64,000 nucleotides of DNA from assembly GCF_964340835.1 (NCBI RefSeq), contig NZ_OZ204251.1, one strand, 5' to 3'. The notes under the pieces were generated by a model. It was not told the DNA's origin, ran no database searches, and was given only the letters and a program-made list of their open reading frames with translations. This document shows, one piece after another, positions 17,448-26,297 of the stretch; position 1 is the stretch's first letter, and every line of letters starts with the position of its first letter. A program made the translations under genes and the position numbers. Source of the stretch: Bombilactobacillus bombi (GTDB lineage Bacteria; Bacillota; Bacilli; Lactobacillales; Lactobacillaceae).

Positions 17448-18392
17448 TTACGTGCGCATTAAATAGTGGATTTGTTGGGCCTTTAAAAAGTCTTGAACAT
17501 TAATCTGATAAAGTCGTTGATATTGTTTAGGATCTAATTGTTGTAAGTTTAAAGTGCCCACGCTTTGTTGATCGTTATTACCAATTAAGATAAAAGCTCG
17601 TTGATTAGTTTGTCGATCTAAAAATTCGGCATGCTTGATTTTGAATACTTGTTCTAAGGTCAAACGTAATTGGCGTTCACTGAGAATAGGAGCAATGGCA
17701 ACAAAATCAGTATATGGTAAATCTTGATAATGCTGCTTGTGTAAAAGTTGATTGAACTCACTTAATAAATTGACTTCTTGACGGCGTACTGCAAAAGCAC
17801 TGGCAGTTAAGCGTTTGGTCATACTTTGGTACAAAAAACTAGCCGCGGACCAGGATTGAGGATAAAGCTTTTCCCAATGATTCCAGTCTTGGCCTTCACT
17901 AAAAGTCAAAGCATCCAACAGCATCAAAATACGAAAAACAAAATATTGTGCTGTAGCTGGTGTTTCAGGTTCAACTTTTTGTGCTAATCCTGCGATAAAA
18001 TCGGACTTAACTTGATTAGTGATTTCACCAGCAGCACGTTGTTGTTGCATAATTAAGACATGCTCCACACTACCTAATAAAGAAACGGCAGTAGCTTGTA
18101 ATTGTTGATCAAACTCAGGTTTAGTAGTTGTAATGGGAAAACTAATCTCTGCAAAATTACTCATTTCCATTTGAATATGACGTAATTCATGTGCTAAGGT
18201 AAAATCAGGATTCGATGATAGGGCCATTTCCAGATAAATATTACCGGTATGATCTCTTTTGTGACCAGATTGATCAAAGGCCAGCCAATCTTCTTGGCGG
18301 CCATTATCCTGTAAAATTATTTTGGCTTGTACTTGTTGTTGTATCTGATGATATAATTCTTGAACTTTAGAGCTAAATTGTGTTATTTGCAT
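17448..18392 (-). CDS. Uncharacterised protein with HELRH motif (IpaB/EvcA-like in lactobacilli)
   Basis: The product (314 aa) is recognised only as the type that lactobacillus genomes label IpaB/EvcA family, a name without experimental basis that I recall. It contains FTLAHELRHIQMEMSNF, an HExxH-type zinc-metallopeptidase signature with Glu in place, so a hidden zincin-like fold is possible. No signal peptide or membrane span is seen, so it is cytoplasmic. A GTG start at 18404 is possible, but GTGAGGAAAGTT stands as a ribosome binding site for the ATG at 18392, which is preferred. It lies upstream of the sirtuin gene and diverges from the PEBP gene. Confidence 0.75.
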   Translation of the reverse strand: MQITQFSSKVQELYHQIQQQVQAKIILQDNGRQEDWLAFDQSGHKRDHTGNIYLEMALSSNPDFTLAHELRHIQMEMSNFAEISFPITTTKPEFDQQLQATAVSLLGSVEHVLIMQQQRAAGEITNQVKSDFIAGLAQKVEPETPATAQYFVFRILMLLDALTFSEGQDWNHWEKLYPQSWSAASFLYQSMTKRLTASAFAVRRQEVNLLSEFNQLLHKQHYQDLPYTDFVAIAPILSERQLRLTLEQVFKIKHAEFLDRQTNQRAFILIGNNDQQSVGTLNLQQLDPKQYQRLYQINVQDFLKAQQIHYLMRT

Positions 18393-18459
18393 AACTTTCC
18401 TCACTGATTGTACAATTATAGTATGATTATAGCATTTATCTTGAAGGGAGTTTTTATAA

Positions 18460-18969
18460 ATGAAAATTGAAGTGGCATTAGATCAAGGTCGCTTACCTGC
18501 CAAATATGGTAAATTTGGGGCAGCTTCCGATTTTAAAAATCAACATCCTTTACGCTCTTTCCCCATTAAAATCAGTAATCTTCCAGAACAAGCAGTTAGT
18601 TTAGCCTTAACTTTCGTTGATCCTGACTCTATTCCGGTAGCCGGTTTTCAGTGGATTCACTGGACTGCAGCTAATTTACCTATCAATATCCAAGAACTAC
18701 CCGAAAATGCCAGCCAACAACCACCGTTTTCCTTTATTCAAGGTAAGAATTCCACTGCTAGTCCTTATATTAATGAAGCTGATGCAAGTATTAATCAGCG
18801 CTACGTAGGACCAACTCCCCCAAGTGGAATTCATAATTATGAATTGCGTCTTTATGCCTTAGATAAAAAACTTGATCTTAAGGCTGGTTTTTGGATGAAT
18901 GAACTGCAGCATGCAATGGAAGGACATATTTTAGAACATCAAAAGCTAATTTTGCCTTATCGCGGATAA
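18460..18969 (+). CDS. YbhB/YbcL family PEBP (Raf kinase inhibitor-like) protein
   Basis: The 169-aa protein belongs to the phosphatidylethanolamine-binding protein family. The ligand-pocket strands are seen: LTFVDPDSIPVAGFQWIHW (the DPD-x-P motif) and YVGPTPPSGIHNYELRLYALD (the GP-x-P-P-x-G-x-H motif). It has no signal peptide. Its role in bacteria is not established. GAAGGGAG precedes the ATG. It diverges from the HELRH gene and converges on ppx. Confidence 0.9.
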   Translation: MKIEVALDQGRLPAKYGKFGAASDFKNQHPLRSFPIKISNLPEQAVSLALTFVDPDSIPVAGFQWIHWTAANLPINIQELPENASQQPPFSFIQGKNSTASPYINEADASINQRYVGPTPPSGIHNYELRLYALDKKLDLKAGFWMNELQHAMEGHILEHQKLILPYRG

Positions 18970-18996
18970 AAATTTTTGCCTCAGCAAACTATATGG

Positions 18997-19030
18997 ATGA
19001 ATGAGAATTAATTTTTCTCATTCATTTTTT
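18997..19030 (+). terminator. Terminator of the PEBP gene
   Basis: ATGAATGAGAA (18997-19007) pairs with TTCTCATTCAT (19015-19025), followed by T residues. The hairpin overlaps the 3' end of the convergent ppx gene, whose stop codon lies in the loop. Confidence 0.8.
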
Positions 19031-19904
19031 CTAAATATTCTTGCAAAATCCCATTACGCAAACCTGCTTTACTAAAGCAAACTTGCTTGACATTAAAGTA
19101 CTCCATTACGGTTTTCAATGGTAATAAGCCTGCTGGTATAAACGGTGCTCGTTGGGCTTCTATCCGTTCCAAAGTCAAATTTTGCTGCAAAGAATTTTGT
19201 TGGAGCAATTGCACCCAAGATTCAACTTTATCATGGGCCAGCCAGTGCGAATCTGGTTGGTCCATAATCGTAAATAACGCTCGATGTACGCCGCCAATCA
19301 CAACCAATCGTCTAATATTTTGTGAATTGATTTTTTGCAACTTCTGCTGCAACAATTGTTGGACATTTTTAATTTGCGCTATTGTCAATTGTTGAGGGTT
19401 ATTCAAATAATCATATAGTTTAACTGCTCCGTAAGGCCAGCTATCTGCTTGTGTCAGCTTTTGCTGTTGGACCACTCCCATTTCAAAGCTGCCACCACCA
19501 GTATCTAAAAATAAAAAATCAGTTAAATGTAAATCAGTTTTAATGGCAATGGCATCATATTCAGCTTCTTGTTGTCCAGTTAAAACTATAATGGCAATTT
19601 GGGCTTGTTGTTTTGCAGCTTGAATAAAATCTTTTTGATTGCTGGCTTGGCGAATAGCTTCTGTAGCCGTAGCAATAACTTGATCAACTTTTTGTTCCAT
19701 AATAATTTGCTGAAAGTTTTTTAAAACTTGAATTCCTGCAGTAAAATTGGCCTGATTAATTGCCCCTGTTGCGGTCATATCTTTAGCCAATTGTACAAAA
19801 TGACGGTAGCGCTTAAGCTCTTTTACTTGTTGTTTAACATTGATTTGATACAGTACCATTCGAATAGAATTGGAACCAATATCAATTAAGGCTAACTTGG
19901 ACAT
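19008..19904 (-). CDS. Ppx/GppA family exopolyphosphatase
   Basis: The 298-aa product has the actin-like ATPase fold of Ppx/GppA enzymes: phosphate loop 1 ALIDIGSNSIRMVLY, then TATEAIRQASN, and phosphate loop 2 FLFLDTGGGSFEMGVV with the catalytic Glu in GQQEAEYDAI. It is the short two-domain form without a C-terminal HD domain. Such enzymes hydrolyse polyphosphate and, in some cases, pppGpp. AAAAAGGGGAG lies upstream of the ATG. No partner ppk is in the window. Confidence 0.88.
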   Translation of the reverse strand: MSKLALIDIGSNSIRMVLYQINVKQQVKELKRYRHFVQLAKDMTATGAINQANFTAGIQVLKNFQQIIMEQKVDQVIATATEAIRQASNQKDFIQAAKQQAQIAIIVLTGQQEAEYDAIAIKTDLHLTDFLFLDTGGGSFEMGVVQQQKLTQADSWPYGAVKLYDYLNNPQQLTIAQIKNVQQLLQQKLQKINSQNIRRLVVIGGVHRALFTIMDQPDSHWLAHDKVESWVQLLQQNSLQQNLTLERIEAQRAPFIPAGLLPLKTVMEYFNVKQVCFSKAGLRNGILQEYLEKMNEKN

Positions 19905-20007
19905 CCGCTTAATCTCCCCTTTTTAAACAAGAATACACAAGATTATTCTAAAATGCGACCCCTGAAAATGTAACTTTACTAACTTTTGCCTAATTTATTT
20001 GGAAAAT

Positions 20008-20040
20008 AAGGGACTAAGACAATAACCGTCTCAGTCCCTT
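20008..20040 (-). terminator. Terminator of the MarR-MFS-DUF4811 operon
   Basis: AAGGGACTAAGAC (20008-20020) and GTCTCAGTCCCTT (20028-20040) form a 13-bp stem with one mismatch, 38 bp downstream of the DUF4811 gene. The region to ppx (19905-20007) holds nothing else that I can recognise. Confidence 0.75.
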
Positions 20041-20077
20041 TGTATTAAAAATATCTTAATCATTTATAATGATGCTC

Positions 20078-20758
20078 TTATTGAGCTAATTTTTCAACAG
20101 CCTGGCGTTGATACTTGGCTGCTAAAACCCGTTGTTGAGCTTTAGTCATTGTGGGCTGTTTTTGTAAAGTTACTAGTAACTTATGTTGCACTTGCTGGGT
20201 TAGTTGTTTTTGCATTTGCGGATTACGCAAATTGCGAGCTAATTTTTTGGCCTGTTTGGTAGATAGGATAGCCCAATTTTGGGGTACAAAAAATTTATTT
20301 GTGGTCTGAATATGTTCTCCTTCATTTCCAGAAATACCAAATAAAGTTCGATAAAACCCATTTTTATAAGACCATACTTTTTTTTGAGAAACTAAACGTG
20401 CTTGAGCATTCGTCCTAATTATTTGATCGCTAGTTTGTTCAGGGTTAGTATGCTGAACTTTAGCAGTAGAGCTTGTTTTATAAAGATAAACTTTATTTTT
20501 ACCACTGGTACCCAGTGATTGATACAATAACATCGGCATTTTAGAACTGCGATTAACACTTGTCATTGCCATAGTTGACGTTTGCGTTTTTGGCTGCATA
20601 CCAAAGTGATAAGTATCATTGGCAACCATTAACGCTAACACGCCTACTATCAAAACATCACCAATAACTCTAATCCAATTAGCAGTATGGCGATTTCTTA
20701 CATAAACACCACCGAAGTAAGTGATTAAAGTAATTACAACTAACAAAACAATAATCAT
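20078..20758 (-). CDS. DUF4811 family membrane-anchored protein
   Basis: The 226-aa protein has two N-terminal hydrophobic segments (MIIVLLVVITLITYFGGVYV and WIRVIGDVLIVGVLALMVA) and a long polar C-terminal part rich in Lys and Gln. It matches the DUF4811 family, which occurs next to DHA2-type MFS transporters in lactobacilli. Its ATG directly follows the MFS stop codon, so it is translationally coupled and is probably an accessory component of the transporter; that role is inferred. Confidence 0.8.
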   Translation of the reverse strand: MIIVLLVVITLITYFGGVYVRNRHTANWIRVIGDVLIVGVLALMVANDTYHFGMQPKTQTSTMAMTSVNRSSKMPMLLYQSLGTSGKNKVYLYKTSSTAKVQHTNPEQTSDQIIRTNAQARLVSQKKVWSYKNGFYRTLFGISGNEGEHIQTTNKFFVPQNWAILSTKQAKKLARNLRNPQMQKQLTQQVQHKLLVTLQKQPTMTKAQQRVLAAKYQRQAVEKLAQ

Positions 20759-22225
20759 TTATTTCACCTCCGGTTGTAAATCAACAGAACGCTTTTTATC
20801 CTTTAAGAAAAAGGATAAAGTAAATGTAATTAAACATAAGGCCACTGAGACACCAAAAGCTGCGCGATAACCCATAATTGTTGCATTGGACATTTGATTT
20901 TTATAAGCAATAGGTGTAGCTGCTAATAGACTATGAGCTGGCTTTAAGGTGTTAGTAACATTAGTTAAAACACTAATCAAGACTGCCGTTCCCATCGAAG
21001 TGAAAACTTGACGTATCGTATTATTAACTGCTGTTCCATGACTAATCAAATTAAAAGGCAATGAATTCATACCTGAAGTCGTAACTGGCATATTAACCAT
21101 CGAAATTCCAAACATTCGAAAGGCATACAAAACAACAATATACAGAGTTGAAGTTTCATTAGTAATAAATAAAAATGGCACAGTGCCCGCCGTTAAGAAA
21201 AACATGCCTGTGGTAGCTAAACGCTTTGCTCCATATTTATCAAAGGCCGCTCCTGTTACGGGACTCATAACCCCAGTAATTAAAGCTCCCAAAAGCAAGG
21301 CTAATCCGGAATGAAAGGCAGATAGACCCTTAATCATCTGCAAATATAAAGGCAAAATCATTTCAATACCCATCATTGCCATGTTAGTAACAGATGACAA
21401 TACAACTGAAAGAGAAAATTCTGGTGATTGAAAAACGCGCAATTGTAAAAAAGGATTATCCAAATGTAATTGACGATACACAAAAAATCCTATAAAAATT
21501 AATCCTAATAAAATAGAACCATAAACAAGTGGGGCCGTCCAACCATGATCACCCACGGCAGAAAAGCCATACAACAAACTACCAAAACCAAAAGTTGATT
21601 CAATAATTGATAAAACGTCAATTGAATTATTAGATGTTTTCAATACTGAATGCATCGTAAAAAAACTAGCAATTACAACTAAGGCAACAATCGGAATGAT
21701 AATACTAAACAAATCACGCCAAGTCCAATTGTCAATTACCCAGCCTGATAAAGTGGGGCCAATAGCTGGGGCTAACCCAATAACTAAGCCACCTAGACCC
21801 ATCGCCATTCCCCGTTTTTGCGGTGGAAAAATTGTTAACATAATTGTCTGCATTAAGGGCATTGTTACTCCCACAGCAACACCTTGAATTAAACGTCCAC
21901 TTAACAACATGCCAAAACTATTAGCAAAATAACAAATTATTGTCCCAATGAGAAAAATACTCATTGCACTAATATAAAGTACTTTTGAATTAACTCGTGT
22001 GCTAATCCATGCACTAATTGGAATCATAACTCCATTAACCATCATAAAACCGGTTGTGAGCCATTGTACCGTAGACGCTGAAATATCAAAAGCTTTCATT
22101 AAAGTTGGAAAAGCTGTTGCGAGAATCGTTCCGTTTAAAACCGTACAAAAAGTTCCCGCTAATAAAGTTATTACCATTGCAATTTTATTAAATGACTTGC
22201 CATTGATATCGACAGCTTTGCTCAT
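20759..22225 (-). CDS. MFS multidrug efflux transporter (DHA2 / EmrB-QacA type)
   Basis: This 488-aa permease has about 14 membrane segments, as in the DHA2 drug:H+ antiporters. Family signatures are present: the motif-A-like WISTRVNSKVLY loop after TM2, the motif C-like GLGGLVIGLAPAIGPTLSGWVID in TM5, and VLNGTILATAFPTLMKAF in TM1 (motif D1). It lies between a MarR repressor (18 bp upstream) and a DUF4811 protein, a layout in which the efflux pump is induced when a toxic ligand binds the repressor. The substrate is unknown. Confidence 0.93.
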   Translation of the reverse strand: MSKAVDINGKSFNKIAMVITLLAGTFCTVLNGTILATAFPTLMKAFDISASTVQWLTTGFMMVNGVMIPISAWISTRVNSKVLYISAMSIFLIGTIICYFANSFGMLLSGRLIQGVAVGVTMPLMQTIMLTIFPPQKRGMAMGLGGLVIGLAPAIGPTLSGWVIDNWTWRDLFSIIIPIVALVVIASFFTMHSVLKTSNNSIDVLSIIESTFGFGSLLYGFSAVGDHGWTAPLVYGSILLGLIFIGFFVYRQLHLDNPFLQLRVFQSPEFSLSVVLSSVTNMAMMGIEMILPLYLQMIKGLSAFHSGLALLLGALITGVMSPVTGAAFDKYGAKRLATTGMFFLTAGTVPFLFITNETSTLYIVVLYAFRMFGISMVNMPVTTSGMNSLPFNLISHGTAVNNTIRQVFTSMGTAVLISVLTNVTNTLKPAHSLLAATPIAYKNQMSNATIMGYRAAFGVSVALCLITFTLSFFLKDKKRSVDLQPEVK

Positions 22226-22243
22226 AACAACACCTCATTTTTA

Positions 22244-22702
22244 CTATTTTTGGGTTAATTCCCCTATTAATTGTTGATAATCAACTTTCTTCAAATCATT
22301 TTCAACTCTTTTAATTAAAGAGTCTAAAGTCTCTAATTCTTGAGCGGTTAAATCATTAAAAATCACCTGATCCCATTCATCCAAAAAACTATTTAAAGCA
22401 TTAAAAATTTTTTGGGCTTGCTGAGTCGGAAATACCAATTTTTTGCGGTGATTGTCAGGATCTTCTTGGCGCACAATGAGTTTTTGATTTTCCAGATTAC
22501 GCAAACTGCGTGCTACACTAGCTTCATCAGCCATCACATGTTTAATAATTTCACTTTGGCTGCTTCCCGGGCGAGCAGCCACCATTGTCATCAATAAACC
22601 ATCAAACACTTTTAAATTATATGGCTTCAAAAATTCTTGTAGCAAACGGCGTTTTAATCGGTAAAAACCAATTTCAAAATGCAAGAAAGATTTACTATCC
22701 AT
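22244..22702 (-). CDS. MarR family transcriptional regulator
   Basis: The regulator (152 aa from the ATG at 22702) has the MarR winged helix-turn-helix: LLMTMVAARPGSSQSEIIKHVMADEASVARSLRNLENQKLIVRQEDPDNHRKKLVFPT. Longer in-frame readings upstream overlap the promoter. AAGGGGGTAGTT stands before the chosen ATG. It is the first gene of the MarR-MFS-DUF4811 operon, and a perfect 6-6-6 palindrome covers its -35 box, so it most likely represses its own operon. Confidence 0.93.
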   Translation of the reverse strand: MDSKSFLHFEIGFYRLKRRLLQEFLKPYNLKVFDGLLMTMVAARPGSSQSEIIKHVMADEASVARSLRNLENQKLIVRQEDPDNHRKKLVFPTQQAQKIFNALNSFLDEWDQVIFNDLTAQELETLDSLIKRVENDLKKVDYQQLIGELTQK

Positions 22703-22733
22703 AACTACCCCCTTAAAGAAAAGCGCAAGAACA

Positions 22734-22764
22734 ATCTTACTAGCTAACTTGATTTTTGTCAAGT
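22734..22764 (-). promoter_or_regulatory. MarR operon promoter with palindromic operator
   Basis: TTGACA (22757-22762) and TAAGAT (22734-22739) are 17 bp apart. The 18-bp palindrome ACTTGA-N6-TCAAGT (22747-22764) covers the -35 box and has the size of a MarR dimer site. Confidence 0.75.
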
Positions 22765-22953
22765 GTTTGCAAAAGCTAAGGTTATAAATAACACCGAATT
22801 TAAAATTCGCTTTTCGTAATGTTAATTTCAAAAATATAACAATTTAGTCGAAAAAGATACAGTAAAACATGTATTATAAATAAAAGTAAATTGATATTAT
22901 TCATTTTATCGATTATAATTTCATCGTACTTAAGAAAACTTTTGGAGGGTGCT

Positions 22954-23883
22954 ATGTTTAATGGGATTAAAAAGTTACGTGTACTTTTAGGAATATTGGT
23001 TGGTTTGTTCATTGGAAACAGCCTAATTACTACTGTTCAAGCCAGCTCATATACTCCTAAAAAACTTACAGTTCAATTTGTACCATCCGTAGATGCTGGT
23101 AATATTGAATCTAAAGCAAAACCACTAGAGAAGTTACTATCACAACAACTAGGAATTCCTGTTCAAGTAAGTGTTTCAACTAACTTCAATACGATTGTAG
23201 AAGCTATGGGTTCTAAAAAAGTTGATGTTGGCTTTTTACCATCAGATGCTTACGTAGTCGCCCATAAGCAAAACCATGATAAAGTTATTTTGCAAGCACT
23301 ACGTTATGGATCTAATAATAGTAGTACTAAAGAAAGTAAAAAGTTAGTTAACTATTACCGTTCACAAATCTTTGTTAAGAAAAACAGTAAAATAAAAAGT
23401 CTTAAAGATTTAAAAGGCAAAACCATTGCAGTTCAAGACACCACTTCTTCTTCTGGTTGGATTTATCCAGCAGTAGAAATGTATCAACATGGTATTAATA
23501 TTAATAAAAATAAAATCAAAACTGTACAAGTTAAAGGCCATGATCAAGGAATTTTGTCCGTCTATAATGGTGATACAGATGCGGCTTTTGCATACCAAAA
23601 AGCACAGTTAATTGCTCAAAAAGATACTCCTGGCATTGCACAAAAAGTAGTTCCAATTTATACAACTGCTAAAATTCCTAATGACACAGTTACTGTTCGT
23701 GGTGATATGAGTCCAAAATGGCAAAATAAAGTAGCTAACGCACTAATTAAAATTTCAAAGACTAAAAAGGGTCACAAAATCATTTCTGAAGTTTACAGCC
23801 ATGAAGGATATGTTCGCTCGAAAGATAGTAACTTCAATATTATTCGTAAATATGACAAAATTGCACAAAAAATCAACAAATAG
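22954..23883 (+). CDS. phnD: Phosphonate/phosphate-type ABC transporter substrate-binding protein
   Basis: The product (309 aa) is a PhnD-like type II periplasmic-binding-fold protein: LTVQFVPSVDAGNIESKAKPLEKLLSQQLG at the start and KVDVGFLPSDAYVVAH, KGKTIAVQDTTSSSGW and YNGDTDAAFAYQKAQL later. The ATG at 22954 follows TTTTGGAGGG; an earlier ATG lacks such a site. The signal peptide (about residues 1-33) ends in VQA-SSY, a signal peptidase I site, and there is no lipobox Cys, unlike most Gram-positive binding proteins. It heads the phnDCEE operon. The natural ligand is not known. Confidence 0.9.
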   Translation: MFNGIKKLRVLLGILVGLFIGNSLITTVQASSYTPKKLTVQFVPSVDAGNIESKAKPLEKLLSQQLGIPVQVSVSTNFNTIVEAMGSKKVDVGFLPSDAYVVAHKQNHDKVILQALRYGSNNSSTKESKKLVNYYRSQIFVKKNSKIKSLKDLKGKTIAVQDTTSSSGWIYPAVEMYQHGININKNKIKTVQVKGHDQGILSVYNGDTDAAFAYQKAQLIAQKDTPGIAQKVVPIYTTAKIPNDTVTVRGDMSPKWQNKVANALIKISKTKKGHKIISEVYSHEGYVRSKDSNFNIIRKYDKIAQKINK

Positions 23884-23921
23884 TTTCTTAATTACAAAAT
23901 TAACTGAATGAATAATGGCCA

Positions 23922-23938
23922 GTAGGGCCTTTTTTTAT
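23922..23938 (+). terminator. Short hairpin with T-run between phnD and phnC
   Basis: GGCC-AGTAG-GGCC is followed directly by seven T. The 4-bp stem is too short for a strong terminator, but it may partly reduce transcription past phnD, as is common behind binding-protein genes. Confidence 0.4.
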
Positions 23939-23950
23939 AGAAAGGTAAAA

Positions 23951-24724
23951 ATGACAAACCACATAATCTCTATACGCGATGTTTCAAAAACATATGATAA
24001 CGGAACAATTGGCTTAAAACATATTAATCTGGATATTAAAAAAGGTGAATTTGTTGTAATAGTAGGCTTGTCTGGAGCTGGTAAAAGTACACTTTTAAGA
24101 ACAATTAATCGAATGCACTCTATTTCAAGTGGTGATATTTTGGTTAACAATCATTCCATTATTAATTATCGTGGCAAACAATTACGAGACCTCCGCCGAA
24201 ATATTGGCATGATTTTTCAAGACTTTAATCTTGTTAAAAGATCAACTGTCCAAAGAAATGTCTTATCAGGACGAGTAGGCTATTATTCAACTCTTAAAAG
24301 TATCTGTAATCTATTTTCTACAGCAGATAAAAGAAAGGCAGTTACGGCTTTACAACAAGTTAATTTGGCTGAAAAATTATATACACGAGCCGATGCTTTG
24401 TCCGGTGGTCAGCAACAGCGAGTTGCGATTGCACGGGCTTTGATGCAAGATCCTAAAATAATATTGGCTGATGAACCAATCGCATCTTTAGATCCAATGA
24501 CAACCACAGCAGTAATGAATGATTTAAAAAAGCTGAATCAAGAATTAGGAATTACCATTCTTGTTAATCTTCACTCAGTATCAATTGCCAAACAATTTGC
24601 GGATCGAATTGTTGGACTACGTGCAGGTGAATTAATTTATGATAAGCCTATTAACCAAGTTCAAGATGTTGATTTTGATGAAATCTATCAATCACAAGAA
24701 TCTGGAAGCGAGGTTCAAAGATGA
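23951..24724 (+). CDS. phnC: Phosphonate-type ABC transporter ATP-binding protein
   Basis: The ATPase (257 aa) shows Walker A GLSGAGKST, the signature LSGGQQQRVAIARAL, Walker B IILADEP and a switch His in VNLHSVS. The layout and length match PhnC. The ATG at 23951 follows AAAGGTAAAA; an upstream in-frame ATG at 23915 has no ribosome binding site and overlaps the T-run hairpin. The stop overlaps the next start by 4 bp (ATGA). Confidence 0.92.
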   Translation: MTNHIISIRDVSKTYDNGTIGLKHINLDIKKGEFVVIVGLSGAGKSTLLRTINRMHSISSGDILVNNHSIINYRGKQLRDLRRNIGMIFQDFNLVKRSTVQRNVLSGRVGYYSTLKSICNLFSTADKRKAVTALQQVNLAEKLYTRADALSGGQQQRVAIARALMQDPKIILADEPIASLDPMTTTAVMNDLKKLNQELGITILVNLHSVSIAKQFADRIVGLRAGELIYDKPINQVQDVDFDEIYQSQESGSEVQR

Positions 24725-25509
24725 ATCACTTACCCCAGCGTACTTTAATGCAAAAATGGCATCTTCAAAGTTTGAGTTCAGTTTTAATATTTGTAATATT
24801 ACTAATTGGTAGTGCCAAAGTATGCGGCATTAATTGGAGTAGTCTTAATCAAAATTTTTCCCAGTTTTTCGATTTATTTAAAAAAATGGCTCATCCTCAA
24901 TGGTCATACGTCACAGTAGTTATCCAGCCAATTATAGAAACTATCAAAATGGCATTGATTGGTACCACTTTAGGTTCGATAATTGCTCTTCCTATTTGTG
25001 TATTTGCAGCACGCAATATTGTTACTAATAAAATTGTCACGACCAGTATTCGCTTCTTACTCAATATCATACGTACCTTACCTGATTTAATGCTGGCAGC
25101 TTTATTTGTAGCTATTGTGGGAATTGGTCCTTTAGCAGGTATTCTAACCTTAGCTATTTTTTCCTTTGGAATGGTTTCTAAGTTGTTTTACGAAGCTATA
25201 GAAACCATTGATCCTGGACCTTTAGAAGCTTTGCAAGCTGTTGGTGCCAATAAAATTCAAATTATTGTTTTTGCTGTTCTCCCACAAGTAATAAATAATT
25301 TTGTTAGTTACTTTTTATATACATTAGAAATTAATGTCCGTGCTTCTACAGTTTTAGGTTACTTAGGGGCAGGAGGAATCGGAGTTTATTTACAAAGATC
25401 GTTAGATTCTTTTAACTACCAACAAACTGCTGTCATTATTTTAGCTATTTTAGTAGTTGTCTTAATTATTGATGGCTTAAGTAACTATTTACGGGAGAAA
25501 TTATTGTGA
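24721..25509 (+). CDS. phnE: Phosphonate-type ABC transporter permease 1
   Basis: The product (262 aa) is a PhnE-type permease with about six membrane segments and the EAA-loop EALQAVGANKIQIIVFAVLPQVINNF that contacts the ATPase. The N-terminal cytoplasmic segment and first TM (LSSVLIFVILLIGSAKVCG) are followed by the conserved IRTLPDLMLAALFVA. It overlaps phnC by 4 bp and the second permease by 4 bp, so all four transporter genes are co-translated. Confidence 0.9.
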   Translation: MNHLPQRTLMQKWHLQSLSSVLIFVILLIGSAKVCGINWSSLNQNFSQFFDLFKKMAHPQWSYVTVVIQPIIETIKMALIGTTLGSIIALPICVFAARNIVTNKIVTTSIRFLLNIIRTLPDLMLAALFVAIVGIGPLAGILTLAIFSFGMVSKLFYEAIETIDPGPLEALQAVGANKIQIIVFAVLPQVINNFVSYFLYTLEINVRASTVLGYLGAGGIGVYLQRSLDSFNYQQTAVIILAILVVVLIIDGLSNYLREKLL

Positions 25510-26297
25510 AAAAAATTAATTCAAAAAATAGATATACTTGGTTAATAGTGGCAATTATCATTGTCTTGGTTTATTGGTGGAGTTTTCAAGGCATCAGTTT
25601 CTCTGGCATTAAAGATTCTGCTGGGGATGTTGTAAAATCAATTTGTAATGGTCTAATTCATCCAGATTGGAAATATATTTATGACGGTTCCGGGGAAGAT
25701 TTAACTAGCCTTATAGTTCAGACGTTAGCGATTGCTTTCTTGGGAACTTTTATTTCCGCTTTGTTAAGTATTCCCTTCGCCTTTTGGGCAGCCCATAATT
25801 CTAAAGAAATAATCGGACATCCCCGCTCCAATTCTGGTAAAATTGTTTTAACAGTGATCAGAACTTTTCCTGAAATTGTTCTGGCAATAATGTTCATTAA
25901 AGCTGTTGGTCCTGGTTCATTCGCTGGTGTATTAGCTGTCAGTATTCACTCAATTGGCATGCTAGGTAAGTTATTCAGCGAAGCCATTGAAAATATGGAT
26001 TATCGCGCAAGTGAAGCCTTAATCAGTGTTGGTGGCAATCGACTCCAGGTTTTAATGATGGCCACTTTACCTACAATTATGCCTGAATTTTTGTCCTACA
26101 CACTTTATCGCTTTGAAATTGCAGTCCGTTCTGCATCTATTCTTGGAATGGTAGGTGCAGGCGGTATTGGAACTCCCCTGTTATTTGCTATTCAAACCAG
26201 AAATTGGAGTCGGATGGGAATCATTTTAATAGGAATTATTATTATGGTAACAATGATTGATTGGATTTCTGGAAATCTAAGAAAGAAGCTAGCTTAA
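25506..26297 (+). CDS. phnE: Phosphonate-type ABC transporter permease 2
   Basis: The second PhnE paralogue (263 aa) starts at a GTG that overlaps the first permease stop (GTGA). The EAA loop is EALISVGGNRLQVLMMATLPTIMPEF, and IRTFPEIVLAIMFIKAVGPG matches the corresponding part of permease 1. The two permeases probably form a heterodimer. The stop overlaps the following nucleotidase start (TAATG). No C-P lyase genes are found nearby. Confidence 0.9.
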   Translation: MKKINSKNRYTWLIVAIIIVLVYWWSFQGISFSGIKDSAGDVVKSICNGLIHPDWKYIYDGSGEDLTSLIVQTLAIAFLGTFISALLSIPFAFWAAHNSKEIIGHPRSNSGKIVLTVIRTFPEIVLAIMFIKAVGPGSFAGVLAVSIHSIGMLGKLFSEAIENMDYRASEALISVGGNRLQVLMMATLPTIMPEFLSYTLYRFEIAVRSASILGMVGAGGIGTPLLFAIQTRNWSRMGIILIGIIIMVTMIDWISGNLRKKLA

